From UBA5109 sp038148435 (GTDB lineage Bacteria; Pseudomonadota; Gammaproteobacteria; Pseudomonadales; Pseudohongiellaceae), in assembly GCA_038148435.1 (NCBI GenBank), contig JAYQVM010000067.1:1-9309 (forward strand): a stretch of DNA of 9,309 nt, read 5' to 3'. Below are positions 1 through 6,878 of this stretch, piece after piece; position 1 is the stretch's first letter; the number at the start of each line of letters is the position of its first letter. Made by a program: the position numbers and the translations under genes. The notes under the pieces were generated by a model. It had not been told where the DNA came from and ran no database searches. It was given only the letters and a program-made list of their open reading frames with translations.

Positions 1-32
1 GTATAGACGACAAAAGTAAGAAGAGGGATCCC

Positions 33-1418
33 ATGTTAAAAACACGACAGCTATACTCCGTTTTTCTGATAGTTGGGCTGTGTTCACCGGCACTGGCTCA
101 AACCCTTACTACTGATAACGGAATTCTGCCCGATGGCACCGAATACCGTATTGATTACCCGGACAATTTTAACGGCAACCTGCTGATCGGATTGGACTAT
201 GCCGGCGGACAGTACCGTAATGAGGAATCGGCGCTGCTACTGTCACAGGGCTATGCACTGGCCGGTACCACCCGGCTGGTGACTGGCTGGGATACGGAGG
301 CATCGGTCGGCAACCAGCTGCAAACTCTGGACATTTATGAAAGCCTGCACGGTCGCGCCGAACACACGCTGTCCTACGGGCGTTCGCTTGGAGCACATAC
401 CGGATCAGTCATAGTGCATTATCACCATGAGCGTTTTGATGGGGCTCTACTGGCTTGTGGTGGACTGGCTGGAGTGGTCGGCATGTGGAACCAGAAAATG
501 GATGCCATGTTTGTCGTCAAAACACTCTTGGCAGAAGGTAATCCCAATTATCCGGTTATGCAGATACCGGATGACTTTGCCGAGCGTGCGCGCCCGGCCT
601 GGCTGAATATGCTCGAGAAGGCGCAGGAAACTCCGCAAGGCAGGGCGCGAATTGCCCTGGCTGCTGTGCTGGGACAACTACCGGTATGGGCTGATGGCGC
701 TAAGGAGCTGGCACAGGCTTACGATCTAGAAGGGCTGCAAGAAGGCCTGTATGACAGCCTGGGCGGTTCACCACTGCCACTGGCCGGACAGGCCATGAGC
801 AGTCGCAATGAATTAACCCGACGCAGTGGCGGCAGTATTTCGTTCAATACCGGTGTTGATTACCGAGAGATGCTCCACCAGCTCAAAAATGCCGATATTG
901 TGTATGAACTGTACCGTATGGCGGAGCTTGATCTTGATGCGGATCTGGATACTCTGGCTGAGGCACCCAGAGTGACGGCTGATCCGCAGGCCCTGCAATG
1001 GGTTTCCCGGCAGGTCTGGCACGGACAGTTACCCTTTCCGGTGCTGACCCTTAACAATATCGGTGACAATATTTCAGGTATGTCGGCTCAACAGTTTTTT
1101 GGGTCGGTGGTTGAAGAAGCCGGGCGCGCTGAGCTATTGCGTCAGAGTTATGTCAATTCAGCGGGGCATTGTGGTTTTTCTCCTGCCGAGACAGCCACTG
1201 CAGTTGCTACGCTTATTGAGAGGATTGAAAGTGGCCAATGGGGTGACACCACTAATCCTTACCAACTAAATAACAGGGCACTTTCCTTGGAGGCGGGACC
1301 GGCCCGTTTTATTCCCTATGAACCTGAGCCTTTTCAGCGCCCTGTTGATGTCTGTGACCTTCGGGCGATGGGAGTTGATGTTGATTTGCCACCGGCTTAT
1401 TCCTGCCGTGCACCTTGA
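33..1418 (+). CDS. Secreted alpha/beta-hydrolase, serine esterase/peptidase type
   Basis: The 461-residue protein has a clear signal peptide (basic MLKTR, hydrophobic core, cleavage probably after ALA at 20-22), so it should act in the periplasm or outside the cell. A nucleophile elbow G-R-S-L-G lies at 116-120 (Ser118). A probable acid is Asp345 in a PVLTLNNIGD segment, and a probable catalytic His379 sits in a GHCGFSPAE stretch. That order and spacing fit an alpha/beta-hydrolase with a large helical insertion between about 150 and 330. The GHC motif resembles the His-Cys element of tannase/feruloyl-esterase enzymes, but the residue before the Ser is Arg, not Cys. C142, C380, C441 and C458 could form disulfides. 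The start is supported by GAGG at 23-26, six bases ahead of the ATG. Substrate unknown; it has no obvious operon partner and converges on trmO. The fold is fairly certain, the reaction is not. Confidence 0.8.
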   Translation: MLKTRQLYSVFLIVGLCSPALAQTLTTDNGILPDGTEYRIDYPDNFNGNLLIGLDYAGGQYRNEESALLLSQGYALAGTTRLVTGWDTEASVGNQLQTLDIYESLHGRAEHTLSYGRSLGAHTGSVIVHYHHERFDGALLACGGLAGVVGMWNQKMDAMFVVKTLLAEGNPNYPVMQIPDDFAERARPAWLNMLEKAQETPQGRARIALAAVLGQLPVWADGAKELAQAYDLEGLQEGLYDSLGGSPLPLAGQAMSSRNELTRRSGGSISFNTGVDYREMLHQLKNADIVYELYRMAELDLDADLDTLAEAPRVTADPQALQWVSRQVWHGQLPFPVLTLNNIGDNISGMSAQQFFGSVVEEAGRAELLRQSYVNSAGHCGFSPAETATAVATLIERIESGQWGDTTNPYQLNNRALSLEAGPARFIPYEPEPFQRPVDVCDLRAMGVDVDLPPAYSCRAP

Positions 1419-1521
1419 TTCTAGCACCAGGCCTAGCGAAAATGGTTATATAGGCTAATGTGGAAATTGACATACTAGGAGCTGTCGCTTCATGTCACTG
1501 GCAATGTGTTGAGAAGTTAGA

Positions 1522-1552
1522 CATGCGTAAGCTAGTGCATGAATTTTTCATG
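1522..1552. repeat. Small inverted repeats between converging genes
   Basis: In the 129-bp gap between the hydrolase gene and the end of trmO there is CATGC/GCATG (1522-1526 / 1537-1541, loop of ten) and, overlapping it, CATGAA-TTT-TTCATG (1538-1552), which includes the trmO stop. Both stems are short and AT-rich. They might help end transcription of the converging genes, but neither has the GC-rich stem plus T-run of a standard terminator. The rest of the gap shows nothing recognisable. Confidence 0.25.
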
Positions 1553-2276
1553 ACTGATCAGCTGATTTTTTAATACTGAGCACCCTTATTTGCCTTCCTA
1601 TGACCCGCCACTTTATGTTCAGGTCATATAGGTTCATGCCGTATTGCTTGTCATCAATGTCTTTTTGTCGCCAGGCAGGTCGCGGATCCTGTTGCAGTAT
1701 TGCAGCTATGAAGTTTTCCAGCTCGGGATAGTCTGTGTTAATTTTCTCAAGCGCTAGTCTGGCTTCTGAGCTGAAATCAATCGTGTGTTTGCCGCCAGGA
1801 GTTTCGTTGGCATATCCGGCACTGGCATTGGGGAGGCTGTCGGCATAGGGAAGATAGGGTTTGATATCCAGAATGGGAGTGCCATCGAGCAGATCTAGTC
1901 CGCCAACATGCAGAATAAGTTTATCAGCCCGCTGCTCCCAGCCGAGGTTTTCAACTACGGACAGACCAATGGAATTGGGGCGAAACATCGAGCGGCTGGC
2001 AAAGACACCAATATGCTCCTTACCGCCAAGGCGAGGAGGTTGTACGGTGGCCGACCAGCCTTCATCGGCGACCGCATGAAAAACAAAAATCAGCCACAGA
2101 TGTGAGAATTGCTCCAGCCCACGCAGGCAATTAGCGTCACTGTACACAGGATCAAACAACAGTTTGCCTCGGGCCTCCTTAACCAGATTTGGCTGGCGTG
2201 GTATGGCAAATTTCTGCTTGTAAGGACTGCATACCCGGGCAATTTTTGTATAAGAATAGAGGGCCTGAGAAGGCAT
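1548..2276 (-). CDS. trmO: tRNA (N6-threonylcarbamoyladenosine(37)-N6)-methyltransferase TrmO
   Basis: TrmO (E. coli YaeB/TsaA) uses S-adenosylmethionine to methylate t6A37 of tRNA-Thr(GGU) to m6t6A in the cytoplasm, which tunes decoding of threonine codons. The 242-residue product is about the usual length (E. coli about 235). It carries the family blocks in order: SPYKQKFAIPRQP at 17-29, LEQFSHLW at 54-61, PPRLGG at 80-85, GVFASRS with FRPNSIG at 91-104, DGTP at 131-134, DIKPYLP at 137-143 and QDPRPAW at 196-202. E. coli has FRPNPIG where this protein has Ser102, probably a mild change. The start at 2276 matches the family N-terminus, with four to five extra residues; only a weak Shine-Dalgarno (GGAT) precedes it. 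It is divergent from the DUF2878 operon across a 72-bp gap, and convergent with the hydrolase gene. Probably housekeeping. Confidence 0.95.
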   Translation of the reverse strand: MPSQALYSYTKIARVCSPYKQKFAIPRQPNLVKEARGKLLFDPVYSDANCLRGLEQFSHLWLIFVFHAVADEGWSATVQPPRLGGKEHIGVFASRSMFRPNSIGLSVVENLGWEQRADKLILHVGGLDLLDGTPILDIKPYLPYADSLPNASAGYANETPGGKHTIDFSSEARLALEKINTDYPELENFIAAILQQDPRPAWRQKDIDDKQYGMNLYDLNIKWRVIGRQIRVLSIKKSADQS

Positions 2277-2280
2277 TTTG

Positions 2281-2309
2281 TGATCCAGAAACCCTTGTCT
2301 GTCGTAAGA
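2281..2309 (+). promoter_or_regulatory. Predicted ECF11 (RpoE/ChrR-type) sigma factor promoter
   Basis: TGATCC at 2281-2286 is followed after exactly 18 bp by TAAGA at 2305-2309, inside CGTAAGAT. This agrees with the promoter form described for the Rhodobacter sphaeroides singlet-oxygen sigma factor RpoE and other ECF11 sigmas (-35 TGATCC, -10 around CGTAAGA). Transcription would begin near 2316, about 33 bases ahead of the DUF2878 ATG at 2349. The genes that follow are of families known to sit in ChrR/RpoE-linked clusters in gammaproteobacteria, so motif and context support each other. The motif is seen; its use by such a sigma factor is inferred. The sigma factor and ChrR genes are not in this window. 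Confidence 0.7.
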
Positions 2310-2345
2310 TTAGGTTATTGTAAACAATTTTTAAGCTCCGAGTCC

Positions 2346-2374
2346 CTTATGCTCTTGTATGCAACGCCAGTCAA
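2346..2374 (-). promoter_or_regulatory. Candidate sigma70 promoter for trmO
   Basis: On the minus strand TTGACT (2374-2369) and CATAAG (2351-2346) are separated by 17 bp, giving 5/6 and 4/6 matches to the sigma70 boxes. Transcription would start near 2339, leaving a leader of about 60 bases before the trmO ATG at 2276. The -10 box would overlap the start codon of the divergent DUF2878 gene. Matches this good occur by chance, so this is a candidate only. Confidence 0.25.
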
Positions 2375-2861
2375 GACATTCACGGTTTTGAGTCTGCTGT
2401 CTTTTAAAATTATCTGGCTGTTGCTGGTCGTTTTCCAAAATCAGTATCTGCTACCTGTGTTGGCTATAACAGCCTTGCTAATCCTGTTTTACCCCGATAA
2501 ACAACTAGCCTTCAGATCGTTGCTGCTGGTTGGCCTACCAGGCATTTGCCTGGATAGCCTCTTGAGTATGACAGGTGTGTTTTTTTTCAGTGATACGGTA
2601 ATACCACTTTGGTTAGTAGCGCTATGGGTGAATTTTTCTCTGGTATTACCTTATGGTTTTTCTTTTATTAGGCAGCTTGCCATCAGCTGGCAGGTGCTGG
2701 CAGGTGGATTGGCCAGCTTCAGTTATCTGATCGGCTGGAGTCTGGGTGCTGTTGAATTTCCACTCTTGCTCTTTCCCACACAAATTTTACTTATAGTAAT
2801 TTGGACAGTGCTATTGCCAGTTTTTGTTTTACTGATTAATCTGGAAAAAAAGAGTAGCTGA
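2349..2861 (+). CDS. DUF2878 family integral membrane protein
   Basis: This is a 170-residue inner-membrane protein, hydrophobic almost throughout, with about five to six likely membrane segments (around 11-30, 34-48, 57-78, 84-106, 114-135 and 140-163). Family-like features include a GICLDSLLSMTG stretch near 65-76, PLWLVALWVNF at 86-96 and FSYLIGWSLGAVEF at 124-137. Function is unknown. In gammaproteobacteria this family usually sits near genes for a cyclopropane-fatty-acid-synthase-like enzyme, DUF1365, an amine-oxidase-like flavoprotein and the two genes that follow here. The reading frame is open back to 2109, but the first 80 codons lie antisense to trmO and upstream of the predicted promoter start, so ATG 2349 is preferred. 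No strong Shine-Dalgarno precedes it. Its stop abuts the next ATG, so it is first in a translationally coupled operon. Confidence 0.85.
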   Translation: MLLYATPVKTFTVLSLLSFKIIWLLLVVFQNQYLLPVLAITALLILFYPDKQLAFRSLLLVGLPGICLDSLLSMTGVFFFSDTVIPLWLVALWVNFSLVLPYGFSFIRQLAISWQVLAGGLASFSYLIGWSLGAVEFPLLLFPTQILLIVIWTVLLPVFVLLINLEKKSS

Positions 2862-3389
2862 ATGAAAAAAACAAAAATATTTTTATTCTTGTTGTTTTTA
2901 AGTGTTGCCAATAGCTCCTTTTCCCAGATAAAGAGCTTTGAGGAATTATTTAATGGTATGTCTCTGGTCGGCAGTGCGGACTTTCGCTATCTATTCTGGA
3001 AAATTTATACGGCAGAGCTTTACTCAGAAAATGATAATTTCGAATATTTTAATGAATCACCTCTGGTTCTAAAGCTGACCTATAAGCGAGGTTTTACAGC
3101 CTCTCAATTGATAACTGAAACCCAAAAGCAGTTCGAGATGCTGGAGCTTCCAGAGAAAAGTATCAATAAATGGATTGAAAATTTACAGACTATATATATC
3201 GACGTAAGTCCTGATGATGCCATCATTTTATATATTGATGATGAAGCTAGCAGTCATTTCTATTTTAATTCTAGATATCTGGGAACTGTCAAAAATGAAG
3301 ATTTTAGTCGATACTTTAGTTCTATCTGGCTGGCGCGTCAGGACCGCTATGCTAATTTTTCTGACCGATTGACTGGAGCTATTAAATGA
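2862..3389 (+). CDS. Exported chalcone-isomerase-like protein
   Basis: The 175-residue protein has a signal peptide (MKKTK, hydrophobic core, cleavage near Ser21) and a mature part resembling the bacterial chalcone-isomerase-like family (Pfam Chalcone_3 type). Signs are GSADFRYLFWKIYTAELY at 37-54, LKLTYKRGF at 70-78, a FYFNSRYLGTV segment at 133-143 and an F..IWL end block at 152-157. These bacterial relatives are not shown to isomerise chalcones; the fold may bind a fatty acid or another hydrophobic ligand (inference). It should work in the periplasm. The ATG follows the DUF2878 stop with no gap (TGA then ATG), and its own stop overlaps the next start by four bases (ATGA), so the three genes are almost certainly co-translated. 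It is visibly AT-rich compared with the hydrolase gene upstream. Confidence 0.85.
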   Translation: MKKTKIFLFLLFLSVANSSFSQIKSFEELFNGMSLVGSADFRYLFWKIYTAELYSENDNFEYFNESPLVLKLTYKRGFTASQLITETQKQFEMLELPEKSINKWIENLQTIYIDVSPDDAIILYIDDEASSHFYFNSRYLGTVKNEDFSRYFSSIWLARQDRYANFSDRLTGAIK

Positions 3390-3919
3390 AAAAATATTTT
3401 CAACTTATATTACTATGTTGCTCAAGTGCTGTGCTGTTTTCCTGTAGCTCACAGCAATTGGATGATTATGGTACCACGCAGCCAGCTCTTGATTTAAAGC
3501 GTTTTTTTAATGGGAACTTACGTGCCTATGGCATGCTGCAAAACCAATCAGGTGAAATGACCCGGCGTTTTACAGCAAGTATAGATGCCAGTTGGCAGGG
3601 TGATATCGGTTTGCTGGAAGAAACATTTAACTTTGATGATGGTGAAGTTCAATATCGAACCTGGCATCTCACAGATCACGGTGATGGACGTTATAGTGGC
3701 ACAGCAGGGGATGTTGTGGGTGAGGCAACAGGATCCATCGTTGGCTCTGTTTTTCAATGGCAGTACCAACTGGAAGTTCCCTATAGAGATGGGACTATAA
3801 CCGTGGCTTTGGATGACTGGCTATACCTGATTGATGATGATCATCTCATCAATAAAACCGACTTAAGGAAATTTGGGTTCAAAGTTGGCGAGTTGACGCT
3901 TTTGATCGAAAAAATATGA
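3386..3919 (+). CDS. DUF3833 family lipoprotein
   Basis: The 177-residue protein has a lipoprotein signal ending in VLFSC at 16-20, so Cys20 should be lipidated. Ser21-Ser22 after it give no inner-membrane retention Asp, so the outer membrane is the likely site. DUF3833-type features follow: LDLKRFFNGNLRAYGMLQNQSG at about 35-56, RRFTASIDASWQG at 60-72, LEETFNFDDGE at 77-87, RTWHL at 91-95, a GTAGDVVGEATG block at 105-116, DDWLYLID at 143-150 and KFGFKVGELT at 162-171. Function is unknown. GGAG at 3375-3378, seven bases ahead, supports the start, which overlaps the chalcone-isomerase-like stop by four bases. Together with DUF2878 and the periplasmic protein, the operon would place one product in each layer of the envelope, which suggests envelope or lipid handling (inference). 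Its stop is only two bases from that of the convergent RimK-like gene. Confidence 0.88.
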   Translation: MKKYFQLILLCCSSAVLFSCSSQQLDDYGTTQPALDLKRFFNGNLRAYGMLQNQSGEMTRRFTASIDASWQGDIGLLEETFNFDDGEVQYRTWHLTDHGDGRYSGTAGDVVGEATGSIVGSVFQWQYQLEVPYRDGTITVALDDWLYLIDDDHLINKTDLRKFGFKVGELTLLIEKI

Positions 3920-3921
3920 AG

Positions 3922-5313
3922 TTATTTTGTCTCACGTTTCCAGCCAACTCTTTTCTCAATTGAGCTGATCATTAGTCCGGCGATATCTTTTCCGGTAGCA
4001 GACTCAATACCTTCCAGGCCAGGTGAAGAGTTGATTTCCAGCAGAAGAGGGCCCCGGTCGGAGCGAATGATATCGACCCCAGCCACTTTCAGCCCCATGG
4101 TCTTGGCTGCCTTGATTGCAAGTTTTTTCTCTTCTGCACTGACTTTGACGATGCTGGCACTGCCGCCGCGATGCAGATTGGCTCTGAATTCTCCTGGTGC
4201 TGCTGTACGTTCGATGGATGCGTGTACCTTGCCGTCGATAACAAAACAACGTAAATCCTTGCCCTGTGCTTCACGGATAAACTCCTGTACCAGCAGGTTG
4301 GCACGCAGTGATTTGATAGCATTGATAACACTTTCTGCAGCCTTGCGTGTTTCAGCAAGCACCACGCCCCGCCCCTGAGTGCCTTCTAGCAATTTGACAA
4401 TCAGTGGAGCTCCGCCAACCATTTCAATCAGATCATTGGTATCGATAGGCGAATTGGCAAATCCAGTGGTCGGGATATCAAGACCCATACCCTGCAGTAG
4501 CTGCAATGAATAAAGCTTGTCCCGAGAATAAGTAATGGAATCCGCAGAATTCAAAGTAAAAACGTTCATGCTTTCAAAATGGCGGGTTAGAGCGCAGCCA
4601 TAGAAAGTCAGGCTTGGACGGATACGGGGAATGACGGCATCTAGATCGTTGATGATACGACCTCCGCGGTAATGCACTTCAGGCAGCTCTGCATCGAGTT
4701 TCATATAGCATTGCTTGATGTTCAGAAAAACCATTTCATGGCCGCGTTCACGACCGGCTTCCATCAAGCGACGATTACTGTATAGGTCAAGGTTGCTTGC
4801 CAGTAAACCAATCTTCAGGCCATCGTTGGGTTCTTCATTGATGCCATATAGATGCGATATCTCCTGAAAACTTTTCTCCCCTAAAGAAAAACTGCTGGCT
4901 GGATCCACCAACATACGGCCCTTCATCGCCTCACGACCCAACAACATTCGGTATCCCATGGAATCTCGGTTGTTCAGAGTAACTTCGATCTCCCAGGCAT
5001 GACCACCGATAACGACAGTGGAGAGGATGACAAAACGTTTCTCACTGCTGCCGCTGGAACTTCTGACATAGCGACGGTCAACGATGGGAGATTCACAACG
5101 AACAGATGTTTTACGGTCATTCTGAATTGGATGAACTTCAAAACTGACCCAAGGTTCAGAATTACGTTTAAAGGGCTGGATGTTGAAGGCATGCAGAGAT
5201 GAGGTTTTGGCACCAGAATCCACTCGCGCCTTGATAGCTGGAATATTCAGTGTCGGGAAAGAGCACCACTCCTGTGAGCCAATAATAAGTTTCTGATTTG
5301 TTGTCATGAACAT
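3922..5313 (-). CDS. rimK: RimB-like protease domain fused to RimK-type ATP-grasp glutamate ligase
   Basis: Two domains are fused in 463 residues. Residues about 7-150 match the RimK-associated protease family (Pfam Zn_protease, PF05618), with the retropepsin-like DSGAKTSSLHA at 32-42 and MLLGREAM at 123-130. Residues about 167-460 match RimK, which adds glutamates to the C-terminus of ribosomal protein S6. They include HYRGGRIINDLDAVIPRI (214-231), TFYG (236-239), RDKL (264-267), VKLLEGTQGRGVVLAETR (306-323), VQEFI (342-346), FRANLHRGG (376-384), AGVDI (411-415) and LLLEINSSPGLEGIE (423-437). The ATP-grasp Lys307, Asp414, Glu426 and Asn428 are kept. In Pseudomonas RimB and RimK are separate proteins; fusion would put the S6 modifier and its partner protease in one chain. 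Either ATG 5313 or ATG 5307 may start it; GGGA lies closer to an ideal distance from 5307. It lies 44 bp downstream of modF on the same strand and could be co-transcribed. Confidence 0.9.
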   Translation of the reverse strand: MFMTTNQKLIIGSQEWCSFPTLNIPAIKARVDSGAKTSSLHAFNIQPFKRNSEPWVSFEVHPIQNDRKTSVRCESPIVDRRYVRSSSGSSEKRFVILSTVVIGGHAWEIEVTLNNRDSMGYRMLLGREAMKGRMLVDPASSFSLGEKSFQEISHLYGINEEPNDGLKIGLLASNLDLYSNRRLMEAGRERGHEMVFLNIKQCYMKLDAELPEVHYRGGRIINDLDAVIPRIRPSLTFYGCALTRHFESMNVFTLNSADSITYSRDKLYSLQLLQGMGLDIPTTGFANSPIDTNDLIEMVGGAPLIVKLLEGTQGRGVVLAETRKAAESVINAIKSLRANLLVQEFIREAQGKDLRCFVIDGKVHASIERTAAPGEFRANLHRGGSASIVKVSAEEKKLAIKAAKTMGLKVAGVDIIRSDRGPLLLEINSSPGLEGIESATGKDIAGLMISSIEKRVGWKRETK

Positions 5314-5357
5314 CCCGAGAGGCTGCAGGTAAAAAAGGGCGCTAGTATGCCTGATTT

Positions 5358-6725
5358 CTATTTAATTTCTAGCCTAACATGATGCTTGAAGAGGGATAAA
5401 TTTTCATCCTGCCGATGACTGGCCATGAGGATGGTCGTGCGCGACTGTGTGGCCAGATGTTGGAGGAAATAGATAAAGCGATGACGGTTGATATTATCTA
5501 GTCCCTGTGTGGGCTCATCGCAGATTAGCAGGGCGGGCTGTTTGACCAGAGCACGGGCAATAAGTACCAGACGTTGTTCCCCATAGGACAGTGCTTTGAA
5601 TGATACCTGCATCTTGTTTTCAAGGCCTACCAGGCAGAGCCAGCGCTTGGCATGATCAACCTGATTTGAAGAAATGGATTCATAGAGCCCTATGCTATCA
5701 AAAAATCCGCTAAGCGTGATTTCAAGCGCAGAACCCGGTACACGATGATTACGATGTAACTCAGGTGATACGATGCCGATAAATTTTTTCAGTTGCCAGA
5801 TGCTTTCACCACTACCGCGTCGGACACCCAGTATTCTCAGATCATTGCCATAGCACTGTGGGTGATCACCGGTTATCAGATGTAACAAGGTCGACTTGCC
5901 TGCACCATTTGGACCAGTAAAGAGGGTATGTTCACCTACATTAATACTCAGGTTCAGACTCGAAAAAATTATATTTTCTCCGTAACTTACCTTGCCGTTA
6001 GTTAGCTCGATAAGAGGATCAGGAATATCGGTTTCCTGCAGGCTCTCAGGCCACTCTGGCAAAGCAGTAGCATCAAAATCCAGTAAAGCATGTAAGTCCT
6101 GATTCTTCAGTAGATCAGCACGTTCCCCCTGGGCTATCAGCTCACCTTTTTCCAGAATCGCTAGATGGCTGTGCCATTCACTGATTTCATCAAGATTATT
6201 CAATAGGAAGATAAGCTGTGTTTCCTGCTGCTTTGACAAATCCGAAAAAAATGCATTCAACTCAAATTTTGACTGTTGATCCAGGCTATCATAAGGTTCA
6301 TCAAGGATCAGGTAATCCGGCTTTTCAAGAATAGCTTTGGCCAGCAATACTTTACGGCTTTCGCCACTGCTCAATTGACGATAGCCACGGTCTAGAAGTT
6401 TCTCCAAACCAAGAAACCGCAGATTCGTCAAATTGCGTTCATCGGTATTGAGCAGTTCACGGACCATACTGCCGGGATCAGGGCGGTCCATGAAATCACT
6501 ATTATCATTTTTTAGTTCTTCCTCATACAGGATCTGCTGCTGTTCAAATGAAAGCACAGAAAAGCGATGCTCTTTGAATTCTGGCAGTTCTTGCATGGAG
6601 ACGATAGCCTGAGCCAGGCGCTTTTTGCCTGAACCATTGCGACCTAAGACGGCCCAGCACTGGCCTGGCTCTAGCTGCCAGTGTGAAATACTGAGATCAA
6701 AGGCGTGATACTGCTGAAAAATCAT
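5358..6725 (-). CDS. modF: ModF-like protein with two ABC ATPase domains
   Basis: The 455-residue soluble protein carries two ABC ATPase domains and resembles E. coli ModF (about 490 residues, formerly PhrA), whose role is poorly known; in E. coli its gene is linked to the molybdate modABC system. Domain 1: Walker A GRNGSGKK (28-35), signature LSSGE (118-122), Walker B YLILDEP (138-144) and Asn176/177 where the switch His should be, as in E. coli. Domain 2: Walker A GPNGAGKS (271-278), a GDHPQCYGNDL block (286-296) close to E. coli, FFDSIGLYES (341-350), LSYGE (379-383), LLICDEP (399-405) and switch His437. Unlike E. coli, domain 1 has Lys35 in place of the Mg-binding Ser/Thr, so it is probably catalytically weak while domain 2 looks intact. 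No membrane subunit, modABC or ModE site is visible nearby. The start fits the E. coli N-terminus, but no clear Shine-Dalgarno precedes it. Confidence 0.88.
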   Translation of the reverse strand: MIFQQYHAFDLSISHWQLEPGQCWAVLGRNGSGKKRLAQAIVSMQELPEFKEHRFSVLSFEQQQILYEEELKNDNSDFMDRPDPGSMVRELLNTDERNLTNLRFLGLEKLLDRGYRQLSSGESRKVLLAKAILEKPDYLILDEPYDSLDQQSKFELNAFFSDLSKQQETQLIFLLNNLDEISEWHSHLAILEKGELIAQGERADLLKNQDLHALLDFDATALPEWPESLQETDIPDPLIELTNGKVSYGENIIFSSLNLSINVGEHTLFTGPNGAGKSTLLHLITGDHPQCYGNDLRILGVRRGSGESIWQLKKFIGIVSPELHRNHRVPGSALEITLSGFFDSIGLYESISSNQVDHAKRWLCLVGLENKMQVSFKALSYGEQRLVLIARALVKQPALLICDEPTQGLDNINRHRFIYFLQHLATQSRTTILMASHRQDENLSLFKHHVRLEIK

Positions 6726-6768
6726 GAAAAATTTAGACCCAAGCTACTTCACCTTGACACTTTAAGCC

Positions 6769-6824
6769 AATTCCAAGACAATTCCCACCCTTTGGAAATT
6801 CATGTTTTTCGTATTTTTGGAATT
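6769..6824. repeat. AATTCC/GGAATT repeats in the modF-tRNA divergent gap
   Basis: AATTCC occurs at 6769-6774 and 6780-6785, eleven bases apart. AATTCCAA at 6769-6776 is perfectly inverted as TTGGAATT at 6817-6824, with a one-base-off copy TTGGAAATT at 6792-6800 between them. The gap of 178 bp between modF (-) and the tRNA (+) should hold promoters for both. TTGACA at 6754-6759 with GACAAT 18 bp later, and TATAAA at 6848-6853, are possible plus-strand elements, but no convincing full sigma70 promoter stands out on either strand. The repeats could be protein-binding sites or chance in AT-rich DNA. Confidence 0.3.
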
Positions 6825-6862
6825 ATGTACCCTTAGCTAATCGCGGGTATAAAGAGTATTAC

Positions 6863-6878
6863 TTGGCTAAACAGCCAA
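6863..6878 (+). other. Hairpin in the tRNA-Arg leader
   Basis: TTGGCT-AAAC-AGCCAA is a perfect 6-bp stem with a four-base loop, ending 25 bases before the tRNA 5' end and just after a TATAAA box (6848-6853). In a precursor RNA it would fold next to the tRNA and might guide processing. There is no T-run, so it is not a terminator. Confidence 0.4.

Noticed and set aside
980..985. Another TGATCC, inside the secreted hydrolase gene
   Set aside because: No TAAGA-like box lies 16-19 bp downstream and it is within coding sequence.
2109..2348. N-terminal extension of the DUF2878 frame by 80 codons
   Set aside because: It lies antisense to trmO and across the predicted promoter. It does not read like a membrane protein N-terminus and would make the protein much longer than the family.
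4031..4378. Open frame of 115 codons opposite the RimK-like gene
   Set aside because: It is a shadow of a strongly conserved protein on the other strand, with low-complexity composition and no ribosome binding site.
5314..5357. Intrinsic terminator between modF and the RimK-like gene
   Set aside because: GGC...GCC followed by T6 on the minus strand gives only a 3-bp stem, too weak to call.
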